Below are positions 24,462 through 33,708 of a stretch of DNA of 64,000 bases, in pieces. A model generated the notes under the pieces. The model saw only the letters and a list, made by a program, of their open reading frames with translations. It was not told the origin of the DNA and searched no databases. Within the stretch, counting starts at the first letter, position 1; each line of letters begins with the position of its first letter. The DNA is from Fredinandcohnia aciditolerans (GTDB taxonomy: Bacteria; Bacillota; Bacilli; Bacillales; Bacillaceae_L): positions 242,186 to 306,185 of the forward strand of contig QGHH01000001.1 of NCBI GenBank assembly GCA_003640645.1. Direction: 5' to 3'. The translations under genes and the position numbers were made by a program.

Positions 24462-26390
24462 ATGGGCTTTATAAATTTTATAACTAGAGCCTTTTCTGAA
24501 GGTGAAAAGCGTGACTTGACAGGTCCCGCTGTTAAATTTTTTATAAGTATTGCATTCATCTTATCACTATTCCAAATTGTGTCTGTTGTCTGGGGAAAAC
24601 TGGACCCAATCCAACTGTTGGCAACTCATTTATCGTTCATTCTAATCTTGACCTTTTTATATTATAGTTTTTCAAAACAAAGCAAAACGAGCTCTAAACC
24701 GACAATCCCTGACTATATTTGTTCACTCTTAGCTTTAGGTGCAATATGTTATTTTAACATCCACGCGGAACGAATTTCGGAACGGATTCCAATTGTCGAC
24801 CACTTGTCCCCTTTGGATATTTTTGTAGGCTTCGTATTTGTCCTATTAAGTATCGAAGCAGCACGTCGTACGATTGGAATGCCAATCGTCATAATCGTGA
24901 TAATTGGAATCAGTTATGCACTTTGGGGCCATCATTTAGGCGGGCTCATTTGGCATAGGGAATTTTCGTTTTCCGAAGTAGTTGAAGATCTGGCATATAG
25001 CTTTAACGGCCTTTGGGGTTCACCAATTGCGGTTGCAGCATCATTCGTGTATATGTTTTTACTGTTTGGAGCGTTTTTACAAAAGGCTGGTGCAGGTGAG
25101 TTCTTCTTCCAATTATCGACCGCTCTTGCTGGAAGAACCCGCGGTGGAGCAGCCAAAGTGGCTGTCATTGCGAGTGCGTTTTTTGGCATGATTTCTGGAA
25201 GCCCAACAGCAAATGTCGTAACTACAGGTTCATTTACGATTCCTGTGAGTAGGCGGTCCGGTTACAAACCATCATTTGCGGCAGCAGTTGAAGCAGCTGC
25301 ATCGACTGGTGGTAGTATCTTACCACCGATTATGGGATCCTCTGCTTTTTTAATGGCTGCTATTACTCAGATTCCGTATATTTCGATTGTTATTGCTGCC
25401 ATTATTCCTAGTATACTCTATTATACATCGTTACTTGCAATGGTTCATTTTGAGGCAAAAAGATTAAATTTACCAAAGGCGAAAAAAGAAGACATTCCAA
25501 ACGTTTCAAGCGTGTTAAAAGAAGGCTGGTTCTATTTTATCCCTTTGGTTCTCTTACTCTTCTTTCTTTTAAATGGTTATAGTGCATCTAGAACAGGTTT
25601 ATACGGTGTATTGGCCATAATCGGAGTAAGCTGGTTTCGTAAAAAAACAAGAATGGGCGTTAAGCAAATCTTCGAAGCGATGGTTGATGGTGCAAAATCA
25701 TCTATTCCAGTAACAACAGCTTGTGCAGCGGCAGGTTTAGTCATTTCAGGTATTATGTCAACGGGACTTGGTGGTAAATTAACGAGTGTTGTCCTTGGAC
25801 TTACTGAAAGTATGCTCCTTCCTACCTTGATCCTAGTCATGCTCATTTGCATTATTTTAGGAATGGGGATGCCGGTAGCTGCTGCTTATATTTTAACAGC
25901 GATGTTAGCAGCTCCAGCCTTAATGGAATTAGGTGTTTCATTAATGGCCGCCCATTTATTTATTGTTTATTTCTCTATTTTTTCAGCGATCACACCACCT
26001 GTTGCAGTAGCAGCTTATGCCGCTGCTGGAATTGCCGATAGCAACCCAAACAAAGTTGGGCTAGAAGCAGTTCGACTTGGTTTAGTAGGCTTCATCGTTC
26101 CTTTTATGTTTGTATTAGAACCTGCAATACTGCTTGATGGTCCACCTATTGAAATTTTAGTTTCATTCTTAACCGCGGTTATAGGTGTTATTGCACTAAG
26201 CGCTGGTGTGATTGGCTGGCTTCAAAAATGTGCGACTTACTTTGACCGTATCCTGTTAATCTCGAGTGGTCTCTTGCTGATATATCCACATGTTTTATTC
26301 AGTAGTTTGGGCATCATTTTATTTGTATTGGTGTTTGCAGTACAAAAAAAGCGCCCAATACAATACACCCCACTCGAAAAAGGGGCTTAA
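24462..26390 (+). CDS. TRAP transporter fused permease (4TM-12TM, TAXI type)
   Basis: 642 aa, polytopic membrane protein in which the small DctQ-like and large DctM-like subunits are fused, as usual for TAXI systems. About 16 hydrophobic segments can be counted. Family motifs are FGMISGSPTANVVTTGSFTIP, AVEAAASTGGSILPPIMGSSAFLMA, GLGMGMP-type VMLICIILGMGMPVAAAYI and FSAITPPVAVAAYAAAGIADSNP. It drives ion-coupled import of the ligand captured by the preceding lipoprotein. It ends 60 bp before a strong terminator, which closes the nadC-TAXI-TRAP unit. Substrate inferred only from context. Confidence 0.94.
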   Translation: MGFINFITRAFSEGEKRDLTGPAVKFFISIAFILSLFQIVSVVWGKLDPIQLLATHLSFILILTFLYYSFSKQSKTSSKPTIPDYICSLLALGAICYFNIHAERISERIPIVDHLSPLDIFVGFVFVLLSIEAARRTIGMPIVIIVIIGISYALWGHHLGGLIWHREFSFSEVVEDLAYSFNGLWGSPIAVAASFVYMFLLFGAFLQKAGAGEFFFQLSTALAGRTRGGAAKVAVIASAFFGMISGSPTANVVTTGSFTIPVSRRSGYKPSFAAAVEAAASTGGSILPPIMGSSAFLMAAITQIPYISIVIAAIIPSILYYTSLLAMVHFEAKRLNLPKAKKEDIPNVSSVLKEGWFYFIPLVLLLFFLLNGYSASRTGLYGVLAIIGVSWFRKKTRMGVKQIFEAMVDGAKSSIPVTTACAAAGLVISGIMSTGLGGKLTSVVLGLTESMLLPTLILVMLICIILGMGMPVAAAYILTAMLAAPALMELGVSLMAAHLFIVYFSIFSAITPPVAVAAYAAAGIADSNPNKVGLEAVRLGLVGFIVPFMFVLEPAILLDGPPIEILVSFLTAVIGVIALSAGVIGWLQKCATYFDRILLISSGLLLIYPHVLFSSLGIILFVLVFAVQKKRPIQYTPLEKGA

Positions 26391-26451
26391 AACAAAAAGA
26401 GTTCGGTGTTGAAAAATATGGGTAGTAAAAGAGTAAATCACAATACATTTT

Positions 26452-26490
26452 AAGCGTGAATTCAGAAACGAATTCACGCTTACATTTTTT
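26452..26490 (+). terminator. Rho-independent terminator after the TRAP permease gene
   Basis: A 12-bp perfect stem, AAGCGTGAATTC / GAATTCACGCTT, with a 6-nt loop, followed by ACATTTTTT. Confidence 0.85.
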
Positions 26491-26498
26491 ATATTGAC

Positions 26499-26862
26499 TT
26501 CGTACACAACCGCGGTGATTTTATCTTCCCTTGTCCGAAGACACCTTAACTTCGGACACAACCGTGATGATTTTGCATTCTCTTGTCCGAAGTTACCTCA
26601 CCTACGGACAAGACCGCGATGATTTTGCCTTCCCCTGCCCGAAGTTACCTCACCTTCGGACAAGACTGCGATGATTTTGCCTTCCCCTGTCCGAAGCTAC
26701 CTCACCTTCGGACACAACCGCTATGATTTTATCTTCTCTTGTCCGAAGAAACCTTAACTTCGGACACAACCGTGATGATTTTATCTTCCCTTGTCCGAAG
26801 TTACCTGAACTTCGGACACAACCGTGATGATTTTGCCTTCCCCTGTCCGAAGATTTGATGAT
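26499..26862. repeat. Tandem array B: seven 52-bp units, each with a palindrome
   Basis: The anchor TTCGGACA, or a one-base variant, starts at 26499, 26551, 26603, 26655, 26707, 26759 and 26811, exactly 52 bp apart every time. The unit reads approximately TTCGGACACAACCGTGATGA, then TTTTGCCTTCCCCTGTCCGA, then AGTTACCTCACC. The end of one unit and the start of the next pair as TGTCCGAAG / CTTCGGACA (9-bp stem, about 9-nt loop), so the array is a row of six hairpins. Units differ by several substitutions but no indels. The last unit ends in unrelated sequence. It lies between convergent genes and is not a CRISPR because no variable spacers exist. Confidence 0.92.
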
Positions 26863-26942
26863 GTTTTCGCTCAGTTGCTTTTTTTGACAATGAATATGAA
26901 TCGTATATGTTTTTATTTTGATAATGGGGCTGTTTGGAACGT

Positions 26943-26986
26943 AAAAAGGAACCCGTCAGTGTTGAAGTGACACTGAACTTTTTTCT
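26943..26986. terminator. Hairpin terminator downstream of the ABC-F gene
   Basis: TCAGTGT / ACACTGA stem (7 bp, 7-nt loop) at 26956-26976. Followed by ACTTTTTT on the plus strand and, after a short GC stretch, by CCTTTTT on the minus strand. Placed just after the ABC-F stop codon at 26998. Confidence 0.6.
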
Positions 26987-26997
26987 CCTTCTCGGAT

Positions 26998-28692
26998 TCA
27001 TAGCTCTCTTTTCTTTTTCATTAACGCTAACAATTTTTTGTCTAACTCCTCATACATCGGGTCATCCTTTGAAAGTAAAGATAATTTGCCGATTGTCGCA
27101 CTTATCTCATTGTCAAGTAGAAGCTTTTCTTCTTCTTTGTTTTGAATAGCCTTAGGTTCTTCGCCTTGGTGATTTTTTTGCTGATATTCCTCTAGTGCCA
27201 TTTCGACTCTCTTAATAACTTGATTTTCAAAAACAAGTAGTTTGTCACACATTTTTTCAAGAAAATATTGATCATGAGATACTGTTAGAATTGTGCCTTC
27301 AAAGGACTGTAACATTTTTTCTAAAGACTCCCGACTTGCTAGATCGAGATGATTAGTTGGTTCGTCTAAGATCAGTAAGTCCACTTCATCTAACAAAAGT
27401 TTAACTAGCTTAGTTCTCGTTCGTTCCCCTAAGCTTAATGTGGAGATGGGCTGTTTGATTTTATCCGCATGAAACCCGATGTTTGCAAAGATTGTTCTCG
27501 CCTCACTTATCTCGTCCCTAGCAGTAAGACCCAGATATTCTAAGATTGTCTTCGCTTCATCTAAGTCTGTTACATCTTGAGACAGATATCCGATTTTCAA
27601 GGAATTACTTTTCCATAGTTCTCCATTTGTAAGCTTTTCGTTGCCCAGTATTACGCGAAGCAAAGTCGTCTTCCCACAGCCATTTTCACCAAGTATTCCA
27701 ATTCTTTCCCCAAACTTCACATAAAAATGGCTATTCTGGAACATGACCCTTTCTCCAAATTTCATCTCTCCATTTTTCACTTCAACGATTCGTTTTCCTC
27801 TCTTTTTATTTTGTTTCAAGTGAAATTGCAACTCATCCTTTTCCTTCGGCTTTTCAACTTTATTCTTTTCAAGCTCTTTTTCTAGCCTTTTCATTTTAGA
27901 TTTAATTTGTTTATCCATTTTCTTTGCTTTAACCCGATAGAATTCCTTAAAACCTTCTTTTTTCGTCGATTGACGATGCGCCTTATCCGACCAAGTTTGT
28001 AAATTGCTCATTTGGTTTTCAATTTTTTCTTTATGCTTTTGCTGCATGTCGTAGCGATGAAGCAGGCTTTGATACAACCTTTCCTTCTCCTTATAGTAAT
28101 TCGTATAATTTCCTTGATAAATGAATGAATTGCCTCCTTCAATCTCCAAAATTTGACTAACCGTTTGATCAAGAAAATATCGGTCATGTGAAATAACAAG
28201 AATGGCTCCCTGATAAGCTTTCATTTCCTCAATCAGCCATTCTACACCTTTAAAATCAAGATGGTTTGTCGGTTCATCAAGTATTAAAAGGTCAGTTGAA
28301 GATGACCATACTTTTGCAAGGGATAGCTTTGTTTTCTCACCACCACTTAAATGTGCTGCTCTATCTTGATCCCAAGTGTGTACCTTCATTAACCCAAGTT
28401 GACTCGTTTGTTCCAATATCTCCCCGGAAATAGTCGCTTCTTCGAGTTCGTCAAATGCTACTTCTGCTGCCTGTTTTACATATCCAATTGAAATGCTGCC
28501 AGAAGGCATGTCAATTGACCCTTTATCCATTTCTATCTTCCCAGTTATGATATTTGCTAAAGTTGTTTTACCTGAGCCATTATCCCCGACAATCCCAATT
28601 CGGTCGCCTTTGTGGACTGTGCATTCAATATGATTTAAAATGATCTTATCTCCGTAACTTTTTTGAATCCCGCTCATCATTAAAATTGTCAT
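26998..28692 (-). CDS. ABC-F family ATPase, probable ribosome-protection (antibiotic resistance) type
   Basis: 564 aa, two ATP-binding domains with no membrane segment. Domain 1 has GDNGSGKTT near residue 37, HLSGGEKTKLSLAK, and LLILDEPTNHLD near 140. A charged interdomain linker follows (about 195-290). Domain 2 has GENGCGKTT near 335, TLSLGERTRTKL and a second LLILDEPTNHLD. A Lys/Glu-rich coiled-coil tail (about 500-564) follows. Proteins of this kind (VmlR, Vga, ExpZ) remove antibiotics from the ribosome exit or peptidyl-transferase site. The gene is preceded by a leader with a 16-codon ORF and inverted repeats, the hallmark of drug-induced ABC-F genes. RBS AGGGAGG at 8 nt. Spectrum not predictable from sequence. 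Confidence 0.9.
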   Translation of the reverse strand: MTILMMSGIQKSYGDKIILNHIECTVHKGDRIGIVGDNGSGKTTLANIITGKIEMDKGSIDMPSGSISIGYVKQAAEVAFDELEEATISGEILEQTSQLGLMKVHTWDQDRAAHLSGGEKTKLSLAKVWSSSTDLLILDEPTNHLDFKGVEWLIEEMKAYQGAILVISHDRYFLDQTVSQILEIEGGNSFIYQGNYTNYYKEKERLYQSLLHRYDMQQKHKEKIENQMSNLQTWSDKAHRQSTKKEGFKEFYRVKAKKMDKQIKSKMKRLEKELEKNKVEKPKEKDELQFHLKQNKKRGKRIVEVKNGEMKFGERVMFQNSHFYVKFGERIGILGENGCGKTTLLRVILGNEKLTNGELWKSNSLKIGYLSQDVTDLDEAKTILEYLGLTARDEISEARTIFANIGFHADKIKQPISTLSLGERTRTKLVKLLLDEVDLLILDEPTNHLDLASRESLEKMLQSFEGTILTVSHDQYFLEKMCDKLLVFENQVIKRVEMALEEYQQKNHQGEEPKAIQNKEEEKLLLDNEISATIGKLSLLSKDDPMYEELDKKLLALMKKKREL

Positions 28693-28711
28693 AAAAAAAA
28701 CCTCCCTAGAC

Positions 28712-28812
28712 TGTATCTAGAGAGACGTAATTTTCCCATCACAAATAAACGTACATTGTAGATGTACTAATGGATATGGAAATGGGCATACGAATCCTAT
28801 TCTCTAGATACA
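28712..28812 (-). promoter_or_regulatory. Attenuator-like leader of the ABC-F gene
   Basis: Perfect 12-bp complementary arms TGTATCTAGAGA (28712-28723) and TCTCTAGATACA (28801-28812) flank the leader peptide ORF. In the mRNA the second arm ends just before the AGGGAGG ribosome binding site of the ABC-F gene. A smaller competing hairpin, GTACAT / ATGTAC, lies inside the leader ORF and is followed by GTTTATTT. The layout fits ribosome-stalling control by switching between alternative RNA structures. Confidence 0.6.
28739..28789 (-). CDS. Candidate leader peptide (16 aa) of the ABC-F gene
   Basis: ATG to TGA gives MPISISISTSTMYVYL, preceded by TAGGATTCGT as a weak ribosome binding site. It sits entirely between the two arms of the 12-bp inverted repeat and about 50 bp before the ABC-F start codon. 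Leader ORFs of this size control VmlR-type genes in Bacillus through drug-dependent ribosome stalling. Expression here is inferred from position, not shown. Confidence 0.5.
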   Translation of the reverse strand: MPISISISTSTMYVYL

Positions 28813-29034
28813 CGTTTTTTCCTTATTGAAAAATCGGTACGAAAATAAGATTAGTTATCCATTGCCCCTTACCCATTCCTTTCGAATTTAGTTAACTTAA
28901 GTATATATTTTTTGTTTATTTCCTGTCAATTCCTATTAACAAGATTCCGCCTTTTCCCTAATCGCCATTATTCGCTATAATAGATAGTATTCACTTTTAA
29001 TTAAGAAAATGTACTATTAGAATGAGGAGTTTTT

Positions 29035-29967
29035 ATGGAAAAAGTTGAGGTTTTTATTTTATCTGGTTTTTTAGGAAGTGGTAAAACCACTTTATTACAA
29101 AATATTCTTACTCAAGAAAAGCAATTAGGTCGAAAAGTTGCTGTTGTTATGAATGAATTAGGACAGGTATCTATTGATTCAAATGCAGTTTCAGAAAACA
29201 CACCACTAAAAGAGTTGCTTAATGGCTGTGTTTGCTGTACGATTCAAGGCCAGCTTGAGGTTCATTTGCAAGGACTTTTACAGGATTATGAACTAGATGC
29301 CATCTATATAGAAACAACGGGTGTTGCACATCCAATTGAAGTATTGGATGCATGTATGTCACCGCTTTTTGCCGATCAATTATTTGTTCAATCTATTGTT
29401 ACTCTAATTGATGTGAATCGTTGGAAAGAAAGAGGTTCCCTAAGTCCTCAATTACAAATGCTTTTACGTGAACAGATTCATCATGCGGATGTGCTTTTAC
29501 TTAATAAAATCGACCAGTTATCGGAAATGGAACAAGGACAAATGCTCTTTGAAATTCAATCCATCAACAGCGATGCAAGAAGTTTGCTAACGAAGCATGC
29601 AGCGGTGAAGCTTGATGATCTCCGTACAATAAAAAAAGCTGAACGAAAACCACATGAGCGAGCACATGTACATCTCGATTTGAAGCTAAAAACATTTGTG
29701 CATACATTTTCAAATGCACTTGATCTGGATTTGTTTGAAGAATGGCTCAGAAAGATGCCTGAAACTATCTACCGGATTAAGGGTTATTTAAAGTTTACCC
29801 ATTCGAACAACACATATTTATTTCAATACTCCTATGGAACACCCATTTACTTAAAAGAGCTGATGAATTATAAACCCACTTTGGTATTTATCGGTGAAAA
29901 ATTAGACCCAACATGGATGAAGGTCGAAATGGAGAAGCTACAGGAAGAAAGTTTGAAGGTTGAATAG
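29035..29967 (+). CDS. CobW/ZNG-family GTP-binding metallochaperone
   Basis: 310 aa, G3E-family GTPase. Seen: P-loop LSGFLGSGKTTLL at residues 8-20, the metal-binding CxCC motif in ELLNGCVCCTIQGQL near 64, the ETTGVAHP switch, the guanine-specificity NKID near 160, and a C-terminal CobW_C-like domain (about 220-290). Relatives (YciC/ZagA, YeiR, Nha3) deliver zinc or cobalt to target enzymes. This one is shorter than YciC (about 397 aa) and lacks the His-rich C-terminal loop. No Zur box (AAATCGTAAT-type) was found upstream. Monocistronic; the metal and client are unknown. Confidence 0.88.
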   Translation: MEKVEVFILSGFLGSGKTTLLQNILTQEKQLGRKVAVVMNELGQVSIDSNAVSENTPLKELLNGCVCCTIQGQLEVHLQGLLQDYELDAIYIETTGVAHPIEVLDACMSPLFADQLFVQSIVTLIDVNRWKERGSLSPQLQMLLREQIHHADVLLLNKIDQLSEMEQGQMLFEIQSINSDARSLLTKHAAVKLDDLRTIKKAERKPHERAHVHLDLKLKTFVHTFSNALDLDLFEEWLRKMPETIYRIKGYLKFTHSNNTYLFQYSYGTPIYLKELMNYKPTLVFIGEKLDPTWMKVEMEKLQEESLKVE

Positions 29968-30194
29968 TTCCTTAAAGAAAAATTGAACCATGTTTTAATG
30001 TCATTGTGAAGTTGTTCTGAATAATTGTGACCAACTGGACTAGATTGTGACCTAACTCAAGTTAATTTTCCCCTACCCATATTAAGGAATAATATTGGTC
30101 TCGATTCCCAAGCATGTTTATTCTATTACGTGGGAAGTTAATTATGAGTAATCGTTTGGTTACTCAAAAAAACTTCTGTCGGGAGTGATGTATC

Positions 30195-30389
30195 ATGGCA
30201 AGAAACAAACTATTGGTTCCTGGTAGCGAAAATGCTCTAGATCAAATGAAAGAAGAAATCGCCAATGAGTTTGGAGTTCAGCTTGGTGCAGATACGACCG
30301 CACGTGCGAACGGCTCTGTTGGAGGCGAGATGACGAAACGCCTTGTTGCAATGGCGCAGCAGCAGCTTTCAAACGGTTCACAACAGTAA
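30195..30389 (+). CDS. Alpha/beta-type small acid-soluble spore protein (SASP)
   Basis: 64 aa. DNA-binding protein that coats DNA in dormant spores and protects it from UV and heat. Seen: N-terminal [33 protein letters not shown] with the Gpr protease cleavage site in EEIANEFGV, and the second conserved block [23 protein letters not shown]. Length and motifs match SspA/SspB. Followed by a strong terminator. It would be expected to be transcribed by SigG in the forespore; a clear SigG promoter could not be assigned. RBS GGGAGTGATG. Confidence 0.96.
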   Translation: MARNKLLVPGSENALDQMKEEIANEFGVQLGADTTARANGSVGGEMTKRLVAMAQQQLSNGSQQ

Positions 30390-30401
30390 CAATTCACCTA
30401 T

Positions 30402-30435
30402 AAGGGGGTCCATATACTGGGCCTCCTATTTTTTC
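30402..30435 (+). terminator. Rho-independent terminator after the SASP gene
   Basis: AAGGGGGTCC pairs with GGGCCTCCT through G-C and G-T pairs around a 7-nt loop, followed by ATTTTTTC. Confidence 0.82.
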
Positions 30436-30443
30436 ACAATTTT

Positions 30444-30479
30444 AAAAACCGTCATTCCCCTAGAAATGAACGGTTTTTT
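30444..30479. terminator. Bidirectional terminator overlapping the end of the small 30460-30615 gene
   Basis: AAAAACCGT / ACGGTTTTTT stem with T runs on both strands. On the minus strand it includes the last codons and stop of the small membrane-protein gene. Confidence 0.75.
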
Positions 30480-30615
30480 CAACATATAATTCATCTGATG
30501 TCTTCATCACTGTTGGATTTCCCTTTGCCTCAATCGTTCTTACCCCAAGTAAAATCATTCCCACCACTAACAGTGCAAACAGTACTACAATAATACAATT
30601 TTTAACTAATGCCAT
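30460..30615 (-). CDS. Small single-pass membrane protein (51 aa), hypothetical
   Basis: The frame reads MALVKNCIIVVLFALLVVGM at the start, continues ILLGVRTIEAKGNPTVMKTS and ends DELYVEKTVHF. One N-terminal membrane helix (about residues 6-25) is followed by a polar tail of about 25 residues. A GATAGGGTGGG ribosome binding site lies 5-6 nt upstream of the ATG, and the stop codon falls inside a terminator stem, both arguing that it is real. No family recognised. It lies between a spore gene (SASP) and another small membrane-protein gene, so a sporulation link is possible but only by context. Confidence 0.6.
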   Translation of the reverse strand: MALVKNCIIVVLFALLVVGMILLGVRTIEAKGNPTVMKTSDELYVEKTVHF

Positions 30616-30789
30616 CTTACCCACCCTATCGTTTTTAACCTTCTATTTTATCCACTTTTTTCCGACATGACCATTCTATTCACGAAAACGGTTTTTATTC
30701 CTGTTTATTAAAAAATGTGTAAAACATCGTTGTTTTCCTCACTTTCCTCTCATTTTGGACATATGATGAAGAAAGGAGGGAAAAATCAT

Positions 30790-30975
30790 ATGGAAAAACT
30801 GTCTATATTATTTTTAGCTTGTATTTTAGCAGGTTTTGCCCTTATTAAAGTAACAGAATATGATAACGTATTAACAAGCCTACATTCCGTATTTACTCTA
30901 GTTGGGGCAATTACAATTATCGTATTCTCATTTGTTCTAATCTTTAAAGGTATTTTAGCCTTATTAGGTAAGTGA
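30790..30975 (+). CDS. Small two-helix membrane protein (61 aa), hypothetical
   Basis: MEKLSILFLACILAGFALIK begins a first membrane helix (about 5-22). A second helix, TLVGAITIIVFSFVLIFKGILALL (about 37-60), ends at the C-terminus. The ATG at 30790 is preceded by AAGAAAGGAGGG at good distance; an earlier in-frame start at 30715 has none. The stop codon lies within the following terminator. Family not recognised. Neighbours on both sides are spore-related. Confidence 0.72.
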   Translation: MEKLSILFLACILAGFALIKVTEYDNVLTSLHSVFTLVGAITIIVFSFVLIFKGILALLGK

Positions 30976-31000
30976 TAAGCTACTTTGGCTTATCCTTTTT
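30974..31000 (+). terminator. Rho-independent terminator after the 61-aa membrane protein gene
   Basis: GATAAGC / GCTTATC stem (7 bp, 7-nt loop) followed by CTTTTT. Confidence 0.78.
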
Positions 31001-31041
31001 AAAATTTTAGGGGTTTGTACCTTTCACAATTCCATAGGAGC

Positions 31042-31050
31042 CATATGCTA
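31042..31050 (+). promoter_or_regulatory. Possible SigK -10 element (CATATGCTA) before the gerPF-like gene
   Basis: Matches the SigK -10 consensus CATANNNTA and lies 36 bp before the start codon, as expected for a mother-cell germination gene. A well-spaced AC -35 element is not obvious, so support is partial. Confidence 0.35.
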
Positions 31051-31085
31051 GTACTACGAAGATAAACGAAGGTGGTGCAAAGCAT

Positions 31086-31304
31086 ATGGCTTCTATCTTT
31101 TTAGGACCGATTGAAATTAACAGCAATGAGGGTGTTATCATCACCGGTAATTCCTTTTATGTCTCCCCTACTTCAACCAGTAAAACAATCGCAGGCTCGG
31201 GATCATTTAATACAGGTTTCCATGTGACAAACAATAATCATGTGAGTACTTCCAATACCCTTGACCCAGATGGAGTCGACTCAAATGTTGTTTCCGGCAC
31301 ATAA
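31086..31304 (+). CDS. GerPF/GerPA-like spore germination protein
   Basis: 72 aa. GerP proteins are small mother-cell proteins of the spore coat that help germinants reach inner-membrane receptors. The family pattern is visible as IFLGPIEINSNEGVIITGNSF, SKTIAGSGSFNTGFHVTNNNHVSTSNTLDPDGVDSN, close to GerPF in length and in the FAGSGSFNTG and NT-DPD motifs. It is not within a gerPABCDEF operon here, so it is an orphan paralog. RBS GAAGGTGGTG. Closed by a bidirectional terminator shared with the ykpA-like gene. Confidence 0.9.
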   Translation: MASIFLGPIEINSNEGVIITGNSFYVSPTSTSKTIAGSGSFNTGFHVTNNNHVSTSNTLDPDGVDSNVVSGT

Positions 31305-31336
31305 AAACCGTCTACCATTTAGGTAAGACGGTTTTT
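31303..31336. terminator. Bidirectional terminator between the gerPF-like and ykpA-like genes
   Basis: AAAAACCGTCT / AGACGGTTTTT with inner ACC/GGT pairing; T runs on both strands, between convergent genes. Confidence 0.85.
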
Positions 31337-31339
31337 ATG

Positions 31340-32983
<1,644 letters not shown>

Positions 32984-33170
32984 TCATTGCTACTGATTAT
33001 ACCATTTTCATAGAAACAACACTAGTTTTCGGTCCATAGTTTGTTGACATAAGACCCATCCATATTGTGACAAGTTTTTTTCCGAAAAATAGAAATGACC
33101 CTTCCCACAGTATTCCTGCAAAAAGAGTCATTAAAACAAACCACGTTTTTCTTTTTTTATTTGTTTACAA

Positions 33171-33512
33171 TCAAATAACATCATTCTTATTAATGGTCTC
33201 CTGTTCCTGTTTTTTTGGTGGCAATTCGTTTGGCAGATCTGTTTGTTTTCCTGCGCCAAATCCCTGTATAATTTTTTCACCGCCGTAACCTGCTAAAATC
33301 GAAAGGAATATGACTCGAAAAATCGATTCTGTGTCACTTGAAGCTACAATTAATACTGCTGCAATGGTTCCAATAAGCATTTCTTCTAAGAATCCTAGGT
33401 AGATGAAGCGTTTTGTTACACGAGGTTTCTCTATTTTCCCCCTTTTTTTAGCATGTCCCAGTAAGCCCATAGAGCCACCAATAAAGATTGCTAGCACGAG
33501 ATGCAACAACAT
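33171..33512 (-). CDS. DUF4257 family membrane protein
   Basis: 113 aa with three hydrophobic stretches (MLLHLVLAIFIGGSMGLLG, LGFLEEMLIGTIAAVLIVAS, FRVIFLSILAGYGGEKIIQGFG) and a hydrophilic Lys/Gln-rich tail. Recognised as the DUF4257 type common in Bacillus. Start at 33512, preceded by TTAGGGGGTGATG; an upstream extension to 33563 lacks an RBS. Function unknown. Confidence 0.8.
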   Translation of the reverse strand: MLLHLVLAIFIGGSMGLLGHAKKRGKIEKPRVTKRFIYLGFLEEMLIGTIAAVLIVASSDTESIFRVIFLSILAGYGGEKIIQGFGAGKQTDLPNELPPKKQEQETINKNDVI

Positions 33513-33708
33513 GTCATCACCCCCTAAAGTCCAGATTGGGTAATGCTTGACCTTAGGCAACAAATGGAAGCTTCCTTATTAACATTATATGCCAATTATG
33601 AATAAGAAAGCTTGGGTATATTTTCCGAAAATTACGAATACTTTCGTGCTACCAATGTCCCATTTTCATTCTAAAAACTATTTCGACCCCCTAAAGGACT
33701 GCATATAA

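Noticed and set aside
26499-26862. CRISPR-like regular array
   Set aside because: Repeats are 52 bp with no unique spacers; the entire period is repeated, and no cas genes are present.
29968-30194. SigG promoter of the SASP gene
   Set aside because: CATATTA at about 30078 resembles a SigG -10 but no -35 at the right spacing was found.
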